A DNA stretch of 64,000 nucleotides from an uncultured Pelagibacteraceae bacterium. GTDB lineage: Bacteria; Pseudomonadota; Alphaproteobacteria; Pelagibacterales; Pelagibacteraceae. The translations under genes were made by a program, and so were the position numbers. The DNA lies in assembly GCA_902628495.1 (NCBI GenBank), contig CACONH010000002.1, positions 99,215 through 163,214 of the forward strand. Reading direction: 5' to 3'. Positions 53,059 through 64,000 of this stretch are shown here, piece by piece (the stretch's first letter is position 1; every line of letters begins with the position of its first letter). The notes under the pieces are model-generated. The model did no database searches and had not been told where the DNA came from. It worked only from the letters and a program-made list of their open reading frames with translations.

Positions 53059-54226
53059 AGAAAAAAAAACCCTTAATTTAAATTTTGGCCCCCAGCATCC
53101 TGCTGCGCACGGTGTTTTAAGATTAATATTAGAATTAGATGGTGAAATAGTTGAAAAAGCAGATCCACACATAGGATTATTACATAGAGGCACTGAAAAA
53201 TTAATTGAAAATAAGACTTACTCGCAAGCTATACCTTATTTTGATCGACTTGATTATGTTGCTCCAATGAACCAAGAGCATGCATTTGCCCTTGCAATAG
53301 AAAAAATTATGGATGTTGAGGTTCCAATTAGAGGTCAATATATTCGAGTAATATTTTGTGAAATTGGCAGAATTTTAAGTCATATTTTAAATATTACCAC
53401 GCAAGCACTTGATGTCGGAGCTTTAACACCTTCTCTATGGGGATTTGAAGAAAGAGAAAAATTAATGGGTTTTTATGAAAGAGTTTCTGGTTCGAGATTA
53501 CATGCTAATTATTTCAGACCAGGTGGTGTTCATAAAGATTTACCAAGAGGTTTAGATAAAGATATATTAGACTTTTGTAAAACATTCCCTAAAATAATTG
53601 ATGATCTAGAAACTTTGTTAACAGATAATAGAATATTTAAACAAAGAAATGTTGATATCGGAATTGTCACGAAAGAAGATGCACTAAATTATTCCTTTTC
53701 AGGGGTAATGCTAAGAGGTTCAGGAATACCCTGGGATTTAAGAAAATCACAACCTTATGATTGCTATGAACAAATAGATTTTAAAATACCAATTGGCAAA
53801 AATGGAGATTGTTACGATAGATATTTATGTAGAATTGAAGAAATGAGGGAAAGTGTAAAAATTATTGAACAATGTTTAAAAAACCTACCAAAAGGTCCTG
53901 TTAAATCAATGGATAATAAACTTACACCCCCGCCAAAAAAAGAAATTAAACAATCAATGGAAGCTCTCATCCATCATTTTAAATTGTTTACTGAGGGATA
54001 TAGAGTAAAAAAAGATGAAATTTATACTGCTGTTGAGGCACCAAAAGGTGAATTTGGAGTTTATTTAATTTCTGACGGAACTAATAGACCGTATAAATGT
54101 AAAATTAGAGCCCCAGGGTTTTCGCATCTGCAAGCGATGGATTACCTAATCAAGGGACATATGTTAGCCGACGTTCCAGCTGTTTTAGGCTCTTTAGACA
54201 TAGTTTTTGGGGAGATTGATCGATGA
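53051..54226 (+). CDS. nuoD: NADH-quinone oxidoreductase subunit D
   Basis: A 391-aa (49 kDa type) subunit forming the quinone-binding site with NuoB. It starts with [16 protein letters not shown], where the histidine contacts quinone, and ends with the arginine of FGEIDR. The ATG at 53051 (MTKEKKTLN) is preferred; an upstream in-frame start at 52973 would lie far inside nuoC. ATGA overlap with nuoE. Confidence 0.97.
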   Translation: MTKEKKTLNLNFGPQHPAAHGVLRLILELDGEIVEKADPHIGLLHRGTEKLIENKTYSQAIPYFDRLDYVAPMNQEHAFALAIEKIMDVEVPIRGQYIRVIFCEIGRILSHILNITTQALDVGALTPSLWGFEEREKLMGFYERVSGSRLHANYFRPGGVHKDLPRGLDKDILDFCKTFPKIIDDLETLLTDNRIFKQRNVDIGIVTKEDALNYSFSGVMLRGSGIPWDLRKSQPYDCYEQIDFKIPIGKNGDCYDRYLCRIEEMRESVKIIEQCLKNLPKGPVKSMDNKLTPPPKKEIKQSMEALIHHFKLFTEGYRVKKDEIYTAVEAPKGEFGVYLISDGTNRPYKCKIRAPGFSHLQAMDYLIKGHMLADVPAVLGSLDIVFGEIDR

Positions 54227-54831
54227 GTTTAAAAAAGGTTTCTAAGGAGCAACCAGATAAATTTGAATTTAGTGATGAGAACTTAGATTTAGCTAAAAAA
54301 GTAGTTTCAAATTATCCAACTGGAAAAAAAAAGAGTGCTGTTATGGCATTACTTTATTTAGCACAAAAACAAAATAATAATTGGATACCTTTAGCTGCTA
54401 TGAAATATATAGCTAAATATCTGGAGATTTCTTATATAAATGTTTATGAAGTTGCAACCTTCTACTCAATGTATAATTTAGCTCCTGTTGGAAAATATTT
54501 TATACAAATCTGTACAACAACACCATGCATGATAAGAGGAGCATATAAACTTGTTGATGTTTGTAAAAAAAATATTTCTGAAAAAGAAAACGAGCTTTCA
54601 GGTAACAAAATTTGTTCTTGGACTGAAGTTGAATGTTTAGGCGCCTGTATAAGCGCTCCTATGGCACAAATTAACGACGATTATTATGAGGATTTAAATA
54701 CAAAACAGTTTGAAAGTATAGTTAAAGATATACTAAAAGATAAAAAACCTAAAGCAGGCTCATATCGTGGAAGAGTAAGTTCTGAGCCTGAAAAAAACAG
54801 ACAAACTTTACTGGAAACTAAGAATGCTTGA
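54223..54831 (+). CDS. nuoE: NADH-quinone oxidoreductase subunit E
   Basis: A 202-aa (24 kDa type) subunit with a thioredoxin-like [2Fe-2S] cluster N1a. Cysteines occur in [10 protein letters not shown] and [10 protein letters not shown], giving the four ligands. Overlaps nuoD by 4 and nuoF by 8 nt. The C-terminal tail ([15 protein letters not shown]) is slightly extended. Confidence 0.96.
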   Translation: MSLKKVSKEQPDKFEFSDENLDLAKKVVSNYPTGKKKSAVMALLYLAQKQNNNWIPLAAMKYIAKYLEISYINVYEVATFYSMYNLAPVGKYFIQICTTTPCMIRGAYKLVDVCKKNISEKENELSGNKICSWTEVECLGACISAPMAQINDDYYEDLNTKQFESIVKDILKDKKPKAGSYRGRVSSEPEKNRQTLLETKNA

Positions 54832-56167
54832 GGACAAAGATAGAATTTTTAAAAATTTATACAATGATTTGGGTGCTGATTTAGAGTCAGCAAAAAAAAG
54901 AGGCGATTGGTCTAATACGAAGGAAATATGTTCTAAGGGGCAAGATTGGATTATAGAAGAAGTAAAAAAATCAGAGTTAAGAGGAAGAGGTGGAGCGGGA
55001 TTTCCAACTGGTTTAAAATGGTCCTTTGCACCAAAAAAAGTTGGCACCAAACCTCATTACTTAGTTATAAATGCCGATGAATCTGAACCTGGTACATGTA
55101 AAGATAGGGATATTTTAAGATTTGAACCCCATAAATTAATTGAAGGCTGTTTAATTGCATCATACGCAGTTAATGCTCACAAATGTTATATTTACTTAAG
55201 AGGAGAATATTATAATGAAGGTGCAAAGCTGCAATCAGCGATTGACGAAGCTTATAAAGCCAATCTTATTGGCAAGAATTCATCAGGCACTGGATGGGAT
55301 CTTGATATTTATATCCACTATGGAGCGGGTGCATATATTTGTGGTGAGGAAACAGCCCTTTTAGAAAGTATTGAAGGAAACAAAGGACAACCAAGGTTAA
55401 AACCCCCTTTTCCTGCTTTAGTGGGATTATATGGATGTCCTACAATCATAAATAACGTTGAAACTATAGCTGTTGTACCTACAATATTAAGAAAAGGGTC
55501 AAATTGGTTTGCATCTTTGGGTAAACCAAAAAACACTGGGACAAAAATATTTTGTATTTCAGGTAATGTTAACAGCCCATGTAATGTTGAAGAAGAAATG
55601 GGTATTAAATTAAAAGACTTAATAGAAAAACATGCAGGCGGGGTTGTTGGTGGATGGGATAATTTACAAGCTGTTATTCCAGGAGGCTCTTCAATGCCAA
55701 TGTTAAGCAAAGAAATAAGTGAAAATATAACTATGGACTTTGATTCTTTAGTAGAAAATAAAAGTGGTTTAGGAACTGCAGGAGTTATTGTTATAAATAA
55801 AGATCAAGATATTATTAAATGTATGGCTAGAATAGCCAGATTTTATAAACATGAAAGTTGCGGACAGTGCACACCATGCAGAGAAGGCTCAGGTTGGATG
55901 TGGAGAATTTTGGAGAGGATGGCAAAAGGCGAAGCATCCAAAGATGAAGTTAATATGCTTTCCGATGTTACTAAACAAATTGAAGGTCATACTATTTGTG
56001 CTTTTGGCGAAGGTTCAGCCTGGCCTGTACAAGGTTTGTTGAGACATTTTAAAAAAGAGATCATTGAGAGAAATAATTTTGATCCGTTGGTTAAAGATAA
56101 CAAAAATATTCCATATTTAATTGATCAACATATATTAGAGGAAGATATTAAAAATGTTAAAGGTTAA
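54824..56167 (+). CDS. nuoF: NADH-quinone oxidoreductase subunit F
   Basis: A 447-aa (51 kDa type) subunit where NADH is oxidised. It has [14 protein letters not shown] for NADH/FMN binding (near residues 50-63), the [15 protein letters not shown] segment and the cluster N3 cysteines in [14 protein letters not shown], with a further cysteine in HTICAFGEG. The ATG at 54824 overlaps nuoE. Overlaps nuoG by 14 nt. Confidence 0.97.
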   Translation: MLEDKDRIFKNLYNDLGADLESAKKRGDWSNTKEICSKGQDWIIEEVKKSELRGRGGAGFPTGLKWSFAPKKVGTKPHYLVINADESEPGTCKDRDILRFEPHKLIEGCLIASYAVNAHKCYIYLRGEYYNEGAKLQSAIDEAYKANLIGKNSSGTGWDLDIYIHYGAGAYICGEETALLESIEGNKGQPRLKPPFPALVGLYGCPTIINNVETIAVVPTILRKGSNWFASLGKPKNTGTKIFCISGNVNSPCNVEEEMGIKLKDLIEKHAGGVVGGWDNLQAVIPGGSSMPMLSKEISENITMDFDSLVENKSGLGTAGVIVINKDQDIIKCMARIARFYKHESCGQCTPCREGSGWMWRILERMAKGEASKDEVNMLSDVTKQIEGHTICAFGEGSAWPVQGLLRHFKKEIIERNNFDPLVKDNKNIPYLIDQHILEEDIKNVKG

Positions 56168-58175
56168 AGTTAATGATATTGATATCGAAGTAGAGGAAGG
56201 CTTAACAGTTTTACAGGCATGTGAAATAGCAGGTGCTGAAATACCAAGGTTTTGTTATCACGAAAAACTATCAATTGCCGGAAACTGCAGAATGTGCTTG
56301 GTAGAAATTGAAAAATCAAGAAAACCCGTTGCCTCATGTGCTATGCCAGTTACAGAGGGAATGAATATTAAAACAAATACAAAACTTGTTGAAAAGGCTA
56401 GAAAAGGAGTAATGGAATTTCTTTTGGCTAATCATCCCTTGGATTGTCCAGTTTGTGATCAAGGCGGAGAATGTGATTTGCAAGATCAATCGATGTTTTA
56501 TGGAATTGATAAATCAAGATTTAAAGAAAATAAGAGGTTTGTACCTGAAAAATATATGGGTCCACTAATAAAAACTCAGATGACAAGATGTATACATTGC
56601 ACACGCTGTGTAAGATTTGCAACTGAGGTAGCGGGCGTTCCGGAAATAGGTGCTATTGGCAGAGGCGAAGATATGCAAATTACAACATATTTAGAAAAAG
56701 CTATGGAGTCTGAATTGTCTGCAAATGTTATAGATTTATGTCCGGTTGGAGCCCTTACCTCAAAACCTTATGTGTTTGAAGCCAGACCTTGGGAACTAAA
56801 AAAAACTGAGACTATTGATGTAATGGATGCCGTTGGTTCTAACATACGTGTTGATACTTACGGGTGGGAAGTAAAAAGGATTTTGCCAAAAATAAACGAA
56901 GATATTAATGAAGAATGGATTTCGGATAAAACTAGATATGCATGTGATGGTTTAAAATACCAAAGACTAGATGTTCCCTATGTCAAAAAAGAAAATAATT
57001 TTAATAAAATTAGCTGGACCGAGGCACTTAAAATATTAAAAAATAAAATCAACTCAACAAATCCTGAAAAAATAGCTGGTTTAACTGGTGATCTTACAAA
57101 TATGGAAACATTATTTGCGTGTAAAGAATTGTTTCAAAAAGTTTTAAAATCTAAAGACTTAGAATCTAGAGAAAAAAATATTTATATAAATTTAAATAGC
57201 AGAAAAAACTACCTTTTTAACTCTGAGATCAAGGGTATAGAAAAAAGTGATTTGATTTTACTGATCGGCACCAACCCAAGATACGAAGCTACAATGTTGA
57301 ATGCTAGAATTCGAAAATCTTTTTTAAAAAATAATACAGAAATTTATTCTTTAGGAGATTTAGGTGATCTCACATATCCATATAAAGTTCTGTCAAATTC
57401 AACAGAGGAAGTAAAAAAAATAATTGAAAATAATAGCGATATTTCAAAAAAGATAAAAAATGCGAAATATCCTTTAATAATATTTGGTGAGTCTGCTCTT
57501 ACATTGAATTCATCTAAATATATGTTCGAAGGTTTTAAAAAATTTTTAAATGAAAATAATAAAATTAACGCAGAATGGAACTCACTAAATATTATTCACT
57601 CGAATGCCTCAACAGTTGGCTCATTTGATTTAGATATTGTATCTAAAACAAATGATACTTTAGAAAAAATTTATAATAATTTTTTTGAGTTAATATTTTT
57701 AATCGGACGAGATAATTTCTCATTTACTAAAAAAAATGAATTTATAGTTTACATAGGAAGTCATGGAGACAAAGGTGCCGAAATGGCTGATCTTATACTT
57801 CCAGGAGCTGCATTTACAGAGCAAGATGGATATTTTACAAATCTAGAGGGAAAATTGCAGATGGCTTTTAAAGCATCCTATCCTCCAGGAGAAGCAAAAG
57901 AAGATTGGGTAATAATAAATGAAATATTTAAACTAGTTCACAACGATATTCTATTTAAGGATAAAAATGAACTCGTGAGTGCTATGCATAATTATCTTAG
58001 TTTTAGTAAGAAAAATGAATTATCAAATTTATTTAAAGAAGAATATACAAGTGAAAAGATTTTTACTTTGCCTATAGATTATTATCATTCAAATGTAATT
58101 GCTAGATCTTCAAAAACTATGAATGAATGTAGAAATATTAGAACTAAGCTAAAAAAGACGGGGACAGAAGGATAG
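56154..58175 (+). CDS. nuoG: NADH-quinone oxidoreductase subunit G
   Basis: A 673-aa (75 kDa type) subunit with several Fe-S clusters. Cysteine groups appear in order: [15 protein letters not shown] (2Fe-2S), [18 protein letters not shown] and [11 protein letters not shown], then the [12 protein letters not shown] segment. The C-terminal molybdopterin-oxidoreductase-like domain is present but catalytically inert in complex I. Starts 14 nt inside nuoF; nuoH follows after 1 nt. Confidence 0.96.
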   Translation: MLKVKVNDIDIEVEEGLTVLQACEIAGAEIPRFCYHEKLSIAGNCRMCLVEIEKSRKPVASCAMPVTEGMNIKTNTKLVEKARKGVMEFLLANHPLDCPVCDQGGECDLQDQSMFYGIDKSRFKENKRFVPEKYMGPLIKTQMTRCIHCTRCVRFATEVAGVPEIGAIGRGEDMQITTYLEKAMESELSANVIDLCPVGALTSKPYVFEARPWELKKTETIDVMDAVGSNIRVDTYGWEVKRILPKINEDINEEWISDKTRYACDGLKYQRLDVPYVKKENNFNKISWTEALKILKNKINSTNPEKIAGLTGDLTNMETLFACKELFQKVLKSKDLESREKNIYINLNSRKNYLFNSEIKGIEKSDLILLIGTNPRYEATMLNARIRKSFLKNNTEIYSLGDLGDLTYPYKVLSNSTEEVKKIIENNSDISKKIKNAKYPLIIFGESALTLNSSKYMFEGFKKFLNENNKINAEWNSLNIIHSNASTVGSFDLDIVSKTNDTLEKIYNNFFELIFLIGRDNFSFTKKNEFIVYIGSHGDKGAEMADLILPGAAFTEQDGYFTNLEGKLQMAFKASYPPGEAKEDWVIINEIFKLVHNDILFKDKNELVSAMHNYLSFSKKNELSNLFKEEYTSEKIFTLPIDYYHSNVIARSSKTMNECRNIRTKLKKTGTEG

Positions 58176-58176
58176 A

Positions 58177-59175
58177 GTGGAGTATTTAAATATCTTATTT
58201 TCAGAAACTTATAAAATTTTGTTTCTCTTATTACCAGTATTAGTTTCGGTTGCAATGATCGTATGGTTAGATAGGCGTATTTGGGCTTTTGTTCAAAAAA
58301 GAAAAGGTCCGAACGTTGTTGGTCCATTTGGTCTACTTCAATCTCTAGCCGATGCTTTAAAATATATATTTAAAGAAATAATAATACCTGCAAGTTCAAA
58401 TAAAATTATTTTTATTCTTGCACCTGTGGTTACTATGACCCTAGCCCTAGTCGCTTGGGCAGTAATTCCGTTCAGTGAGGATTTTGTATTAGCAGATATT
58501 AATGTTGGAATATTGTACATTTTTGCAATCTCATCACTAGGTGTATATGGAATTATAATGGGTGGCTGGGCATCAAATTCAAAATATCCTTTTTTAGGTT
58601 CGATCAGATCTGCAGCACAAATGGTTTCTTATGAAGTGTCTATAGGGGTCATTATAATAAATGTATTATTATGCGTAGGTTCTTTAAATTTAGGTGACAT
58701 TGTTCTAGCTCAAGAAAAAATATGGTTCGTAGTACCTCTTTTTCCAATGTTTGTCATTTTTTTTATTTCCGCACTTGCAGAAACAAATCGACCGCCATTT
58801 GATTTGCCTGAAGCAGAAGCTGAGTTAGTTTCTGGTTACCAAACAGAATACTCAGGAATGATGTATGCAATGTTTTGGTTAGGCGAGTATGCAAACATTT
58901 TATTAATGTGTGCGTTAGGCTCTATACTGTTTTTAGGGGGTTGGCTTTCACCTTTAGATATTTTTCCTTTCACAATGATTCCAGATCCACTGTGGCTGAT
59001 TATAAAAATACTTTTTTTATTTGTTTTATTTGCTTTAGTTAAAGCTATTGTGCCAAGATATAGATATGATCAACTTATGAGACTAGGATGGAAAGTATTT
59101 TTACCAATTTCATTAATTTGGGTTGTTTTAACTTCAGGTTATTTGATGTATTTTGATTTATTACCAAAAAATTAA
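58177..59175 (+). CDS. nuoH: NADH-quinone oxidoreductase subunit H
   Basis: A 332-aa membrane subunit at the junction of the peripheral arm and the proton pumps, lining the quinone cavity. Markers are [24 protein letters not shown] and [24 protein letters not shown]. It has eight hydrophobic segments. The start is a GTG at 58177, unlike the ATG of its neighbours. Confidence 0.96.
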   Translation: MEYLNILFSETYKILFLLLPVLVSVAMIVWLDRRIWAFVQKRKGPNVVGPFGLLQSLADALKYIFKEIIIPASSNKIIFILAPVVTMTLALVAWAVIPFSEDFVLADINVGILYIFAISSLGVYGIIMGGWASNSKYPFLGSIRSAAQMVSYEVSIGVIIINVLLCVGSLNLGDIVLAQEKIWFVVPLFPMFVIFFISALAETNRPPFDLPEAEAELVSGYQTEYSGMMYAMFWLGEYANILLMCALGSILFLGGWLSPLDIFPFTMIPDPLWLIIKILFLFVLFALVKAIVPRYRYDQLMRLGWKVFLPISLIWVVLTSGYLMYFDLLPKN

Positions 59176-59177
59176 TT

Positions 59178-59663
59178 ATGAAAATATCAAGATTTTTAAA
59201 AACTGTTTTTATGCTAGACTTTTTGAGAGGTTTAATAATTGCAATCAAGGAAATGTTTAAACCGAAGAAAACTATTAACTACCCATTCGAAAAAGGTAAA
59301 ATAAGCCCAAGATTTAGAGGAGAGCATGCTCTAAGAAGATATCCCAATGGAGAAGAAAGATGTATCGCATGTAAGTTATGTGAAGCTGTTTGTCCTGCTC
59401 AAGCAATTACCATAGAGTCAAGTGAACGACAGGATGGCAGTAGAAAGACCACAAGATATGATATTGATATGTTAAAATGTATTTACTGTGGTTTATGTGA
59501 AGAGTCTTGTCCTGTTGATGCAATTGTTCAAGGTCCAAATTTTGAGTTCGCAACAGAAACAAGAGAAGAATTGTACTACACAAAAGAAAAACTTCTTGAA
59601 AATGGAGATAGGTGGGAAAGTGTATTAGCCGCAAATATTAAAGCAGATAATCCACACAGATAA
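59178..59663 (+). CDS. nuoI: NADH-quinone oxidoreductase subunit I
   Basis: A 161-aa ferredoxin-like subunit with two [4Fe-4S] clusters (N6a and N6b): [12 protein letters not shown] near residues 62-73 and [12 protein letters not shown] near residues 101-112. The [16 protein letters not shown] start region is typical of alphaproteobacteria and mitochondria. Begins 2 nt after nuoH. Confidence 0.97.
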   Translation: MKISRFLKTVFMLDFLRGLIIAIKEMFKPKKTINYPFEKGKISPRFRGEHALRRYPNGEERCIACKLCEAVCPAQAITIESSERQDGSRKTTRYDIDMLKCIYCGLCEESCPVDAIVQGPNFEFATETREELYYTKEKLLENGDRWESVLAANIKADNPHR

Positions 59664-59671
59664 TTATTTAC

Positions 59672-60304
59672 ATGCCAGCTCACGCATTTTTTTTTTATAT
59701 ATTTTCATTAATTGCAATTGTATCAGCAATAATGGTAACAGCTTCAAAAAACACAGTTCACTCAGTTTTTTTTTTAATTTTAGATTTTATTAGTATTTCT
59801 TGCTTATTTATTTTGATAGGTGCAGAATTTCTTGGAATGATAATGTTGATTGTCTATGTAGGCGCAGTTGCTGTTTTATTTTTATTTGTAGTTATGATGT
59901 TGAATGTTGCCCAACAAAAAAATCAATGGTTTGGTGCTGCTTCTGGAAGTAGACATATTCCAATAGGAATGATTGTAAGTTTAATAATTTTCTTTGAATT
60001 ATTAATTGTAATTGGTGGATGGAAGTTAAAGCCTGATTTAACAAATGATTTTATAAATCTTTCAACGAGTGGTGTTACAAATACTCACTCAATAGGTAAC
60101 GTACTATATACAGATTATATACACTTATTTCAACTTTCTGGAATGATTTTGTTAGTTGCGATGATTGGTGCAATAGTTTTAACATTTAGACAGCGATCTG
60201 GTTTAAAAAGACAGAGTTATATCAGCCAAATTTCAAGAGAAAAAAACGATGGAGTAGAACTTGTAAATGTCAAAAATAAAGCGGGAGTCAAAATAGATGT
60301 TTGA
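59672..60304 (+). CDS. nuoJ: NADH-quinone oxidoreductase subunit J
   Basis: A 210-aa membrane subunit with five hydrophobic segments. The [30 protein letters not shown] block spans the conserved pi-bulge helix (TM3) used in coupling. The C-terminus is a soluble tail after [14 protein letters not shown]. Overlaps nuoK by 8 nt. Confidence 0.95.
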   Translation: MPAHAFFFYIFSLIAIVSAIMVTASKNTVHSVFFLILDFISISCLFILIGAEFLGMIMLIVYVGAVAVLFLFVVMMLNVAQQKNQWFGAASGSRHIPIGMIVSLIIFFELLIVIGGWKLKPDLTNDFINLSTSGVTNTHSIGNVLYTDYIHLFQLSGMILLVAMIGAIVLTFRQRSGLKRQSYISQISREKNDGVELVNVKNKAGVKIDV

Positions 60305-60608
60305 TATTGGAATTGGACATTACCTAACACTTGGTGCAGTTATTTTCACAATTGGCGTAGTTGGAATTTTTCTAAATAGAAAAAATGTAATAGTAATACT
60401 AATGAGTATTGAATTAATCTTATTAGCTGTAAATATAAATTTAGTGTCCTTTTCTATTTTTTTAAACGATTTAAGTGGTCAAATTTTTACTTTATTTATA
60501 CTAACAGTTGCTGCTGCAGAGGCTGCAATAGGTTTGGCTATAATAGTTGTTTATTATAGAAATTCAGGCACGATCAGAGTTGAAGAAATAGATAATCTTA
60601 AAGGATAA
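60297..60608 (+). CDS. nuoK: NADH-quinone oxidoreductase subunit K
   Basis: A 103-aa membrane subunit with three helices. The two membrane glutamates needed for proton transfer are seen in [13 protein letters not shown] (about residue 38) and [13 protein letters not shown] (about 72). Length is exactly that expected. nuoL starts 1 nt after it. Confidence 0.97.
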   Translation: MFDIGIGHYLTLGAVIFTIGVVGIFLNRKNVIVILMSIELILLAVNINLVSFSIFLNDLSGQIFTLFILTVAAAEAAIGLAIIVVYYRNSGTIRVEEIDNLKG

Positions 60609-60609
60609 A

Positions 60610-62523
60610 ATGGAAATTTTAATAGTTTTTCTTCCACTTTTAGCAGCAATTATCTCTGGTTTTTTTGGAAACAAATTAGGAAACAGATTCTCTGAAATTT
60701 TAACAAGTCTATTTGTTTCTATTTCTGCAATTTTTTCAATCTATATTTTTTACAATGTGATGATCAATGATTATAATTCAAATATAATTATTTCATCGTG
60801 GATTAGTTCTGGAACACTTGAGGTTAATTGGTCAATTATAATTGATCCATTGTCATCAGTGATGTTAGTAGTTGTTACTTTTATATCTTCACTCGTACAT
60901 ATCTACTCAATTGGATATATGCATCATGATCCTCACAAACCAAGATTTATGTCATATTTATCTTTATTTACTTTCTCAATGTTAATGTTGGTAACGTCAG
61001 ACAATTTTTTACAACTCTTTTTTGGTTGGGAGGGAGTTGGTGTGTGCTCTTATTTTTTAATTGGTTTTTGGTTTAAAAAACAAAGCGCAAATAATGCAGC
61101 AATAAAAGCTTTTCTTGTTAACAGAGTAGGAGATTTTGGGCTAGCTTTAGGTATTTTTTTGATATTTTATTATTTTGGCACCATCAATTATACAGAGGTA
61201 TTCAATTTAATCCCAACCCTGGTGAACGAAAAAATTAATTTTCTTGGGATTAATTTCGTTGTTATAGATTTAATTTGTATACTATTGTTTATAGGAGCAA
61301 TGGGTAAATCAGCTCAAATCTTTCTACATACGTGGTTACCAGATGCAATGGAGGGCCCAACCCCAGTTTCCGCGTTGATTCATGCAGCAACTATGGTAAC
61401 AGCTGGAGTTTTTTTGGTTGTGAGATGTTCACCAATTTATGAATTGTCTCCATTAGGTTTAGAAATTGTTACATTAATTGGAATGTCAACTGCGTTTTTT
61501 GCAGCTACTGTAGCCTTAGTACAAAATGATATTAAAAAAATAATTGCCTATTCAACATGTAGTCAACTAGGATACATGTTTTTTGCAGCAGGAGTTGGAG
61601 CATACAATGTTGCAATGTTTCATTTATTTACCCATGCGTTTTTTAAAGCTTTATTATTCCTAGGAGCTGGTTCTGTGATCCACTCATTTCAAAATGAACA
61701 AGATATTAAAAATATGGGTGGCGTTTGGAGAAAATTGCCTTTTACATATTTAATGATGATTATAGGTACACTAGCATTAACTGGCTTCCCCTTTTTGTCA
61801 GGCTTTTATTCAAAGGATGCAATTATAGAATTTGCTTATCTTGAGAAAGGAAGTTTAAGTAATTATGCAGCAGCGATAGGTGTGATCACTGCAATTTTTA
61901 CCTCAATTTATTCATGGAGATTAATATTTTTAACTTTCCACGGTAGTTTTAATAATAACAAACTAAATATAAAAGATTTACATGAATCACCTTTAGTTAT
62001 GTTGATACCACTGTTTTTATTATCTGTTGGAGCTTTATTTTCTGGAATGTTTTTTAAAGAAATATTTATTGGTACTGAAAGTAGTCAATTATTTTGGAAA
62101 GACTCAATAATGTTTTTAGAACCATTGAGCAAAGACCATCCGCCTTTATGGTTTTTATTACTTACTCCATCATTTGTTATTATATCTATTCCATTTTCTT
62201 ATTATTTCTTTTTAAAGAAAAAATTAATTATTGAGCGAATTGTAAAAATTAATTACCCATTATATATTTTCTTGAAAAAAAAATGGTACTTCGATGAACT
62301 TTATGATTTTATATTTGTTAAATCATTTAAGAATTTAGGTAACTTTTTTTGGAGAAAAATAGATAATTTAATTATTGATAGATTTGGTCCTGATGGTATC
62401 TCAAATATTATTAAAAAATTTTCCTTGTATGCGGTAAAATTCCAAAGTGGATTTATTTATCAATATGCCTTCATAATGTTGTTGGGTTTTTCAATTTTAT
62501 TAACATTTTTAATTATTAAATAA
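60610..62523 (+). CDS. nuoL: NADH-quinone oxidoreductase subunit L
   Basis: A 637-aa antiporter-like proton pump subunit. The LFFGWEGVGVCSYFLIGFW segment carries the key glutamate (about residue 144), and HTWLPDAMEGPTPVSALIHAATMVTAG carries lysine and histidine pathway residues. The long lateral helix region is in the C-terminal part. About 16 membrane segments. nuoM follows after 2 nt. Confidence 0.97.
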   Translation: MEILIVFLPLLAAIISGFFGNKLGNRFSEILTSLFVSISAIFSIYIFYNVMINDYNSNIIISSWISSGTLEVNWSIIIDPLSSVMLVVVTFISSLVHIYSIGYMHHDPHKPRFMSYLSLFTFSMLMLVTSDNFLQLFFGWEGVGVCSYFLIGFWFKKQSANNAAIKAFLVNRVGDFGLALGIFLIFYYFGTINYTEVFNLIPTLVNEKINFLGINFVVIDLICILLFIGAMGKSAQIFLHTWLPDAMEGPTPVSALIHAATMVTAGVFLVVRCSPIYELSPLGLEIVTLIGMSTAFFAATVALVQNDIKKIIAYSTCSQLGYMFFAAGVGAYNVAMFHLFTHAFFKALLFLGAGSVIHSFQNEQDIKNMGGVWRKLPFTYLMMIIGTLALTGFPFLSGFYSKDAIIEFAYLEKGSLSNYAAAIGVITAIFTSIYSWRLIFLTFHGSFNNNKLNIKDLHESPLVMLIPLFLLSVGALFSGMFFKEIFIGTESSQLFWKDSIMFLEPLSKDHPPLWFLLLTPSFVIISIPFSYYFFLKKKLIIERIVKINYPLYIFLKKKWYFDELYDFIFVKSFKNLGNFFWRKIDNLIIDRFGPDGISNIIKKFSLYAVKFQSGFIYQYAFIMLLGFSILLTFLIIK

Positions 62524-62525
62524 TC

Positions 62526-64000
62526 ATGTTTCCAATACTTTCATCTTTAATAATTTTACCACTTATTGGTTCTTTATTTTTAATATTTATTAGATCTTCA
62601 GAAAAAAATACAAGTCTTAAATATGTTGCTTTATTTATTACTTTTGCAAATTTTTTCTTATCACTTTATCTTTGGAAAATTTTTGATCCATCAATATCGA
62701 CATTTCAGTTTGTAGAAAATAGAATTTGGATTGAAGGATTTATAAATTATAAAATCGGTATAGATGGTATATCTATCTTATTTGTAATTCTTACAACCTT
62801 TATAACTCCTATTTGTATAATATCAGTTAATTCTACAATAACTTACAGATTAAAGGAGTTTTTGATAGCAATTTTAATCATGGAAACGTTAATGATTGGA
62901 GTATTTTGTTCATTAGACTTAGTAATTTTTTATTTATTCTTTGAGGGTGGTCTTATTCCAATGTTTTTAATTATTGGAATATGGGGTGGAAATAGAAGAG
63001 TTTATTCTGCATTTAAATTTTTCCTTTTTACATTAGTTGGATCTGTTTTAATGTTAGTAGCAATTATTGCGATTTATTGGATAAGTGGAACAACTGATGT
63101 TGAAAAATTATATGAATTAGGGATTCAGGAAGAATATCAAAAATTATTATGGCTAGCATTTTTTTCCTCTTTTGCAGTGAAAACTCCAATGTGGCCTGTA
63201 CACACATGGTTGCCTGATGCACACGTAGAGGCACCTACTGCTGGCTCAGTTTTACTTGCTGCTATCCTGCTTAAAATGGCTGGTTATGGTTTTATAAGAT
63301 TTTCTGTGGGTTTATTTCCTTTAGCATCAATTTATTTTGTGCCATTAGTTTACTCATTAAGTTTAATAGCAATAATTTACACCTCGTTGGTTGCCCTAAT
63401 GCAGGAAGATATGAAAAAGCTTATTGCGTATTCATCGGTTGCACATATGGGTTTTGTAACGCTTGGTATTTTTACATTTACGCAACAAGGGATTGAGGGA
63501 AGTATTTTTCAGATGATTAGTCATGGTTTAATTTCAGCTGCTTTGTTTTTATCTGTTGGTGTTGTTTATGACAGATTAAAAACTAGACAAATTAAAGATT
63601 TTTCTGGGCTTGTAAATATAATGCCTAAATACGCAATAGTGATGATGATATTTACTCTTGGAGCTTTAGGTTTACCTGGAACAAGCGGATTTATTGGCGA
63701 ATTTTTAGTTTTAATGGGAACGTTTAAAAAAAGTATTATAACAGCCACTATTGCAAGTATTGGAGTAATACTTGGCGCTGCTTATATGTTATGGCTATAT
63801 AAAAGAGTTGTTTTTGGAAATTTATTAAAAACAATTGATGTAAAAAGAATGGTAGATCTAAACAAATATGAAACATTAATTTTGTCTTCACTAGCTATTT
63901 TAATAATAGTTTTTGGTTTTTATCCAGAACCTTTAATTAAAACATATTCTACATCAATAGATAATTTTATAAATACTCTTAATGTACCTACAGAATTAAG
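62526..64000 (+). CDS. nuoM: NADH-quinone oxidoreductase subunit M (3' end beyond window)
   Basis: An ATG at 62526 (MFPILSSLIILPLIGS) opens a frame with no stop before the window edge, 491 codons. It is the second antiporter-like pump subunit, with the glutamate in LVIFYLFFEGGLIPMFLIIG and the lysine in the KTPMWPVHTWLPDAHVEAPTAGS block. The usual length is about 500 aa, so only the last few residues are lost. nuoN should follow outside the window. Confidence 0.96.
   Translation, partial: MFPILSSLIILPLIGSLFLIFIRSSEKNTSLKYVALFITFANFFLSLYLWKIFDPSISTFQFVENRIWIEGFINYKIGIDGISILFVILTTFITPICIISVNSTITYRLKEFLIAILIMETLMIGVFCSLDLVIFYLFFEGGLIPMFLIIGIWGGNRRVYSAFKFFLFTLVGSVLMLVAIIAIYWISGTTDVEKLYELGIQEEYQKLLWLAFFSSFAVKTPMWPVHTWLPDAHVEAPTAGSVLLAAILLKMAGYGFIRFSVGLFPLASIYFVPLVYSLSLIAIIYTSLVALMQEDMKKLIAYSSVAHMGFVTLGIFTFTQQGIEGSIFQMISHGLISAALFLSVGVVYDRLKTRQIKDFSGLVNIMPKYAIVMMIFTLGALGLPGTSGFIGEFLVLMGTFKKSIITATIASIGVILGAAYMLWLYKRVVFGNLLKTIDVKRMVDLNKYETLILSSLAILIIVFGFYPEPLIKTYSTSIDNFINTLNVPTEL

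Noticed and set aside
1..64000. CRISPR array, insertion sequences, rRNA operon
   Set aside because: No regularly spaced repeats, no transposase motifs and no rRNA sequence were seen. The only array-like repeats are the four TCTACGCA boxes, whose spacing and number do not fit CRISPR.

Overview
The window looks like a streamlined marine alphaproteobacterium of the SAR11 clade (Candidatus Pelagibacter or a close relative). The reasons are the very A+T-rich sequence, intergenic gaps of a few bases or outright gene overlaps, and several SAR11 hallmarks: a TPP riboswitch in front of a sodium:solute symporter (ThiV type), an aprM-aprB-aprA cluster, and a DctP-type TRAP transporter. Gene order tig-clpP-clpX-lon-tRNA-nuo is a normal alphaproteobacterial backbone. 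Species assignment is inference; no rRNA is present.

Layout. 1-2.6 kb: a two-HTH XRE regulator (cut by the window edge) divergent from isocitrate lyase, with a perfect 24-bp palindrome between them and a candidate small gene. 2.6-7.2 kb: riboswitch-thiV, rseP, a HU-family gene and an ammonium transporter. 7.2-13.6 kb: short mixed-strand housekeeping genes (cutA, glycosyltransferase, rhodanese, HCCA-isomerase-like, ABA4-like, recX, cysQ, mnmA) with several very small genes, mostly translationally coupled. 13.6-18.9 kb: metC-like, MFS, then a compact pabB-pabA-pabC-like folate block and a HIT protein. 19-32 kb: sulfur metabolism, with APS reductase (aprMBA), a TauE-type exporter, sulfolactate sulfo-lyase (suyAB) and sulfoacetaldehyde acetyltransferase (xsc). 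A five-gene minus-strand operon follows (GMC dehydrogenase, TerC, SDR, M23 peptidase, hydratase), and then a divergent TRAP transporter (dctPQM), an NCS1 permease and an SDR. 37-41 kb: mixed small genes. 41-47 kb: tRNA-Leu, trigger factor and the Clp/Lon proteases. 47.1-51.4 kb: a 4.2-kb island with a type III restriction-modification pair, inserted in tRNA-Val. 51.4-64 kb: tRNA-Asp and the complex I operon nuoA-nuoM (nuoM runs off the end).

How it works together. The 19-34 kb block reads as a route for C2/C3 sulfonates: TRAP uptake, oxidation by GMC/SDR dehydrogenases, sulfite release by SuyAB and Xsc, and sulfite disposal by export (TauE) or AprAB. The substrate is not proven. The island has split the ancestral lon-tRNA-Val-tRNA-Asp-nuoA order, leaving a 41-nt 5' half of tRNA-Val after lon and an intact copy on the far side. 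No recombinase gene is visible, but repeated TCTACGCA boxes near the right end, with a partial match at the left end, are candidate recombination or regulatory sites.

Seven genes below about 60 codons are supported by start context, coupling or family resemblance: positions 1137-1298, 10528-10677, 11442-11621, 13481-13564, 22543-22692, 37172-37306 and 40599-40775.
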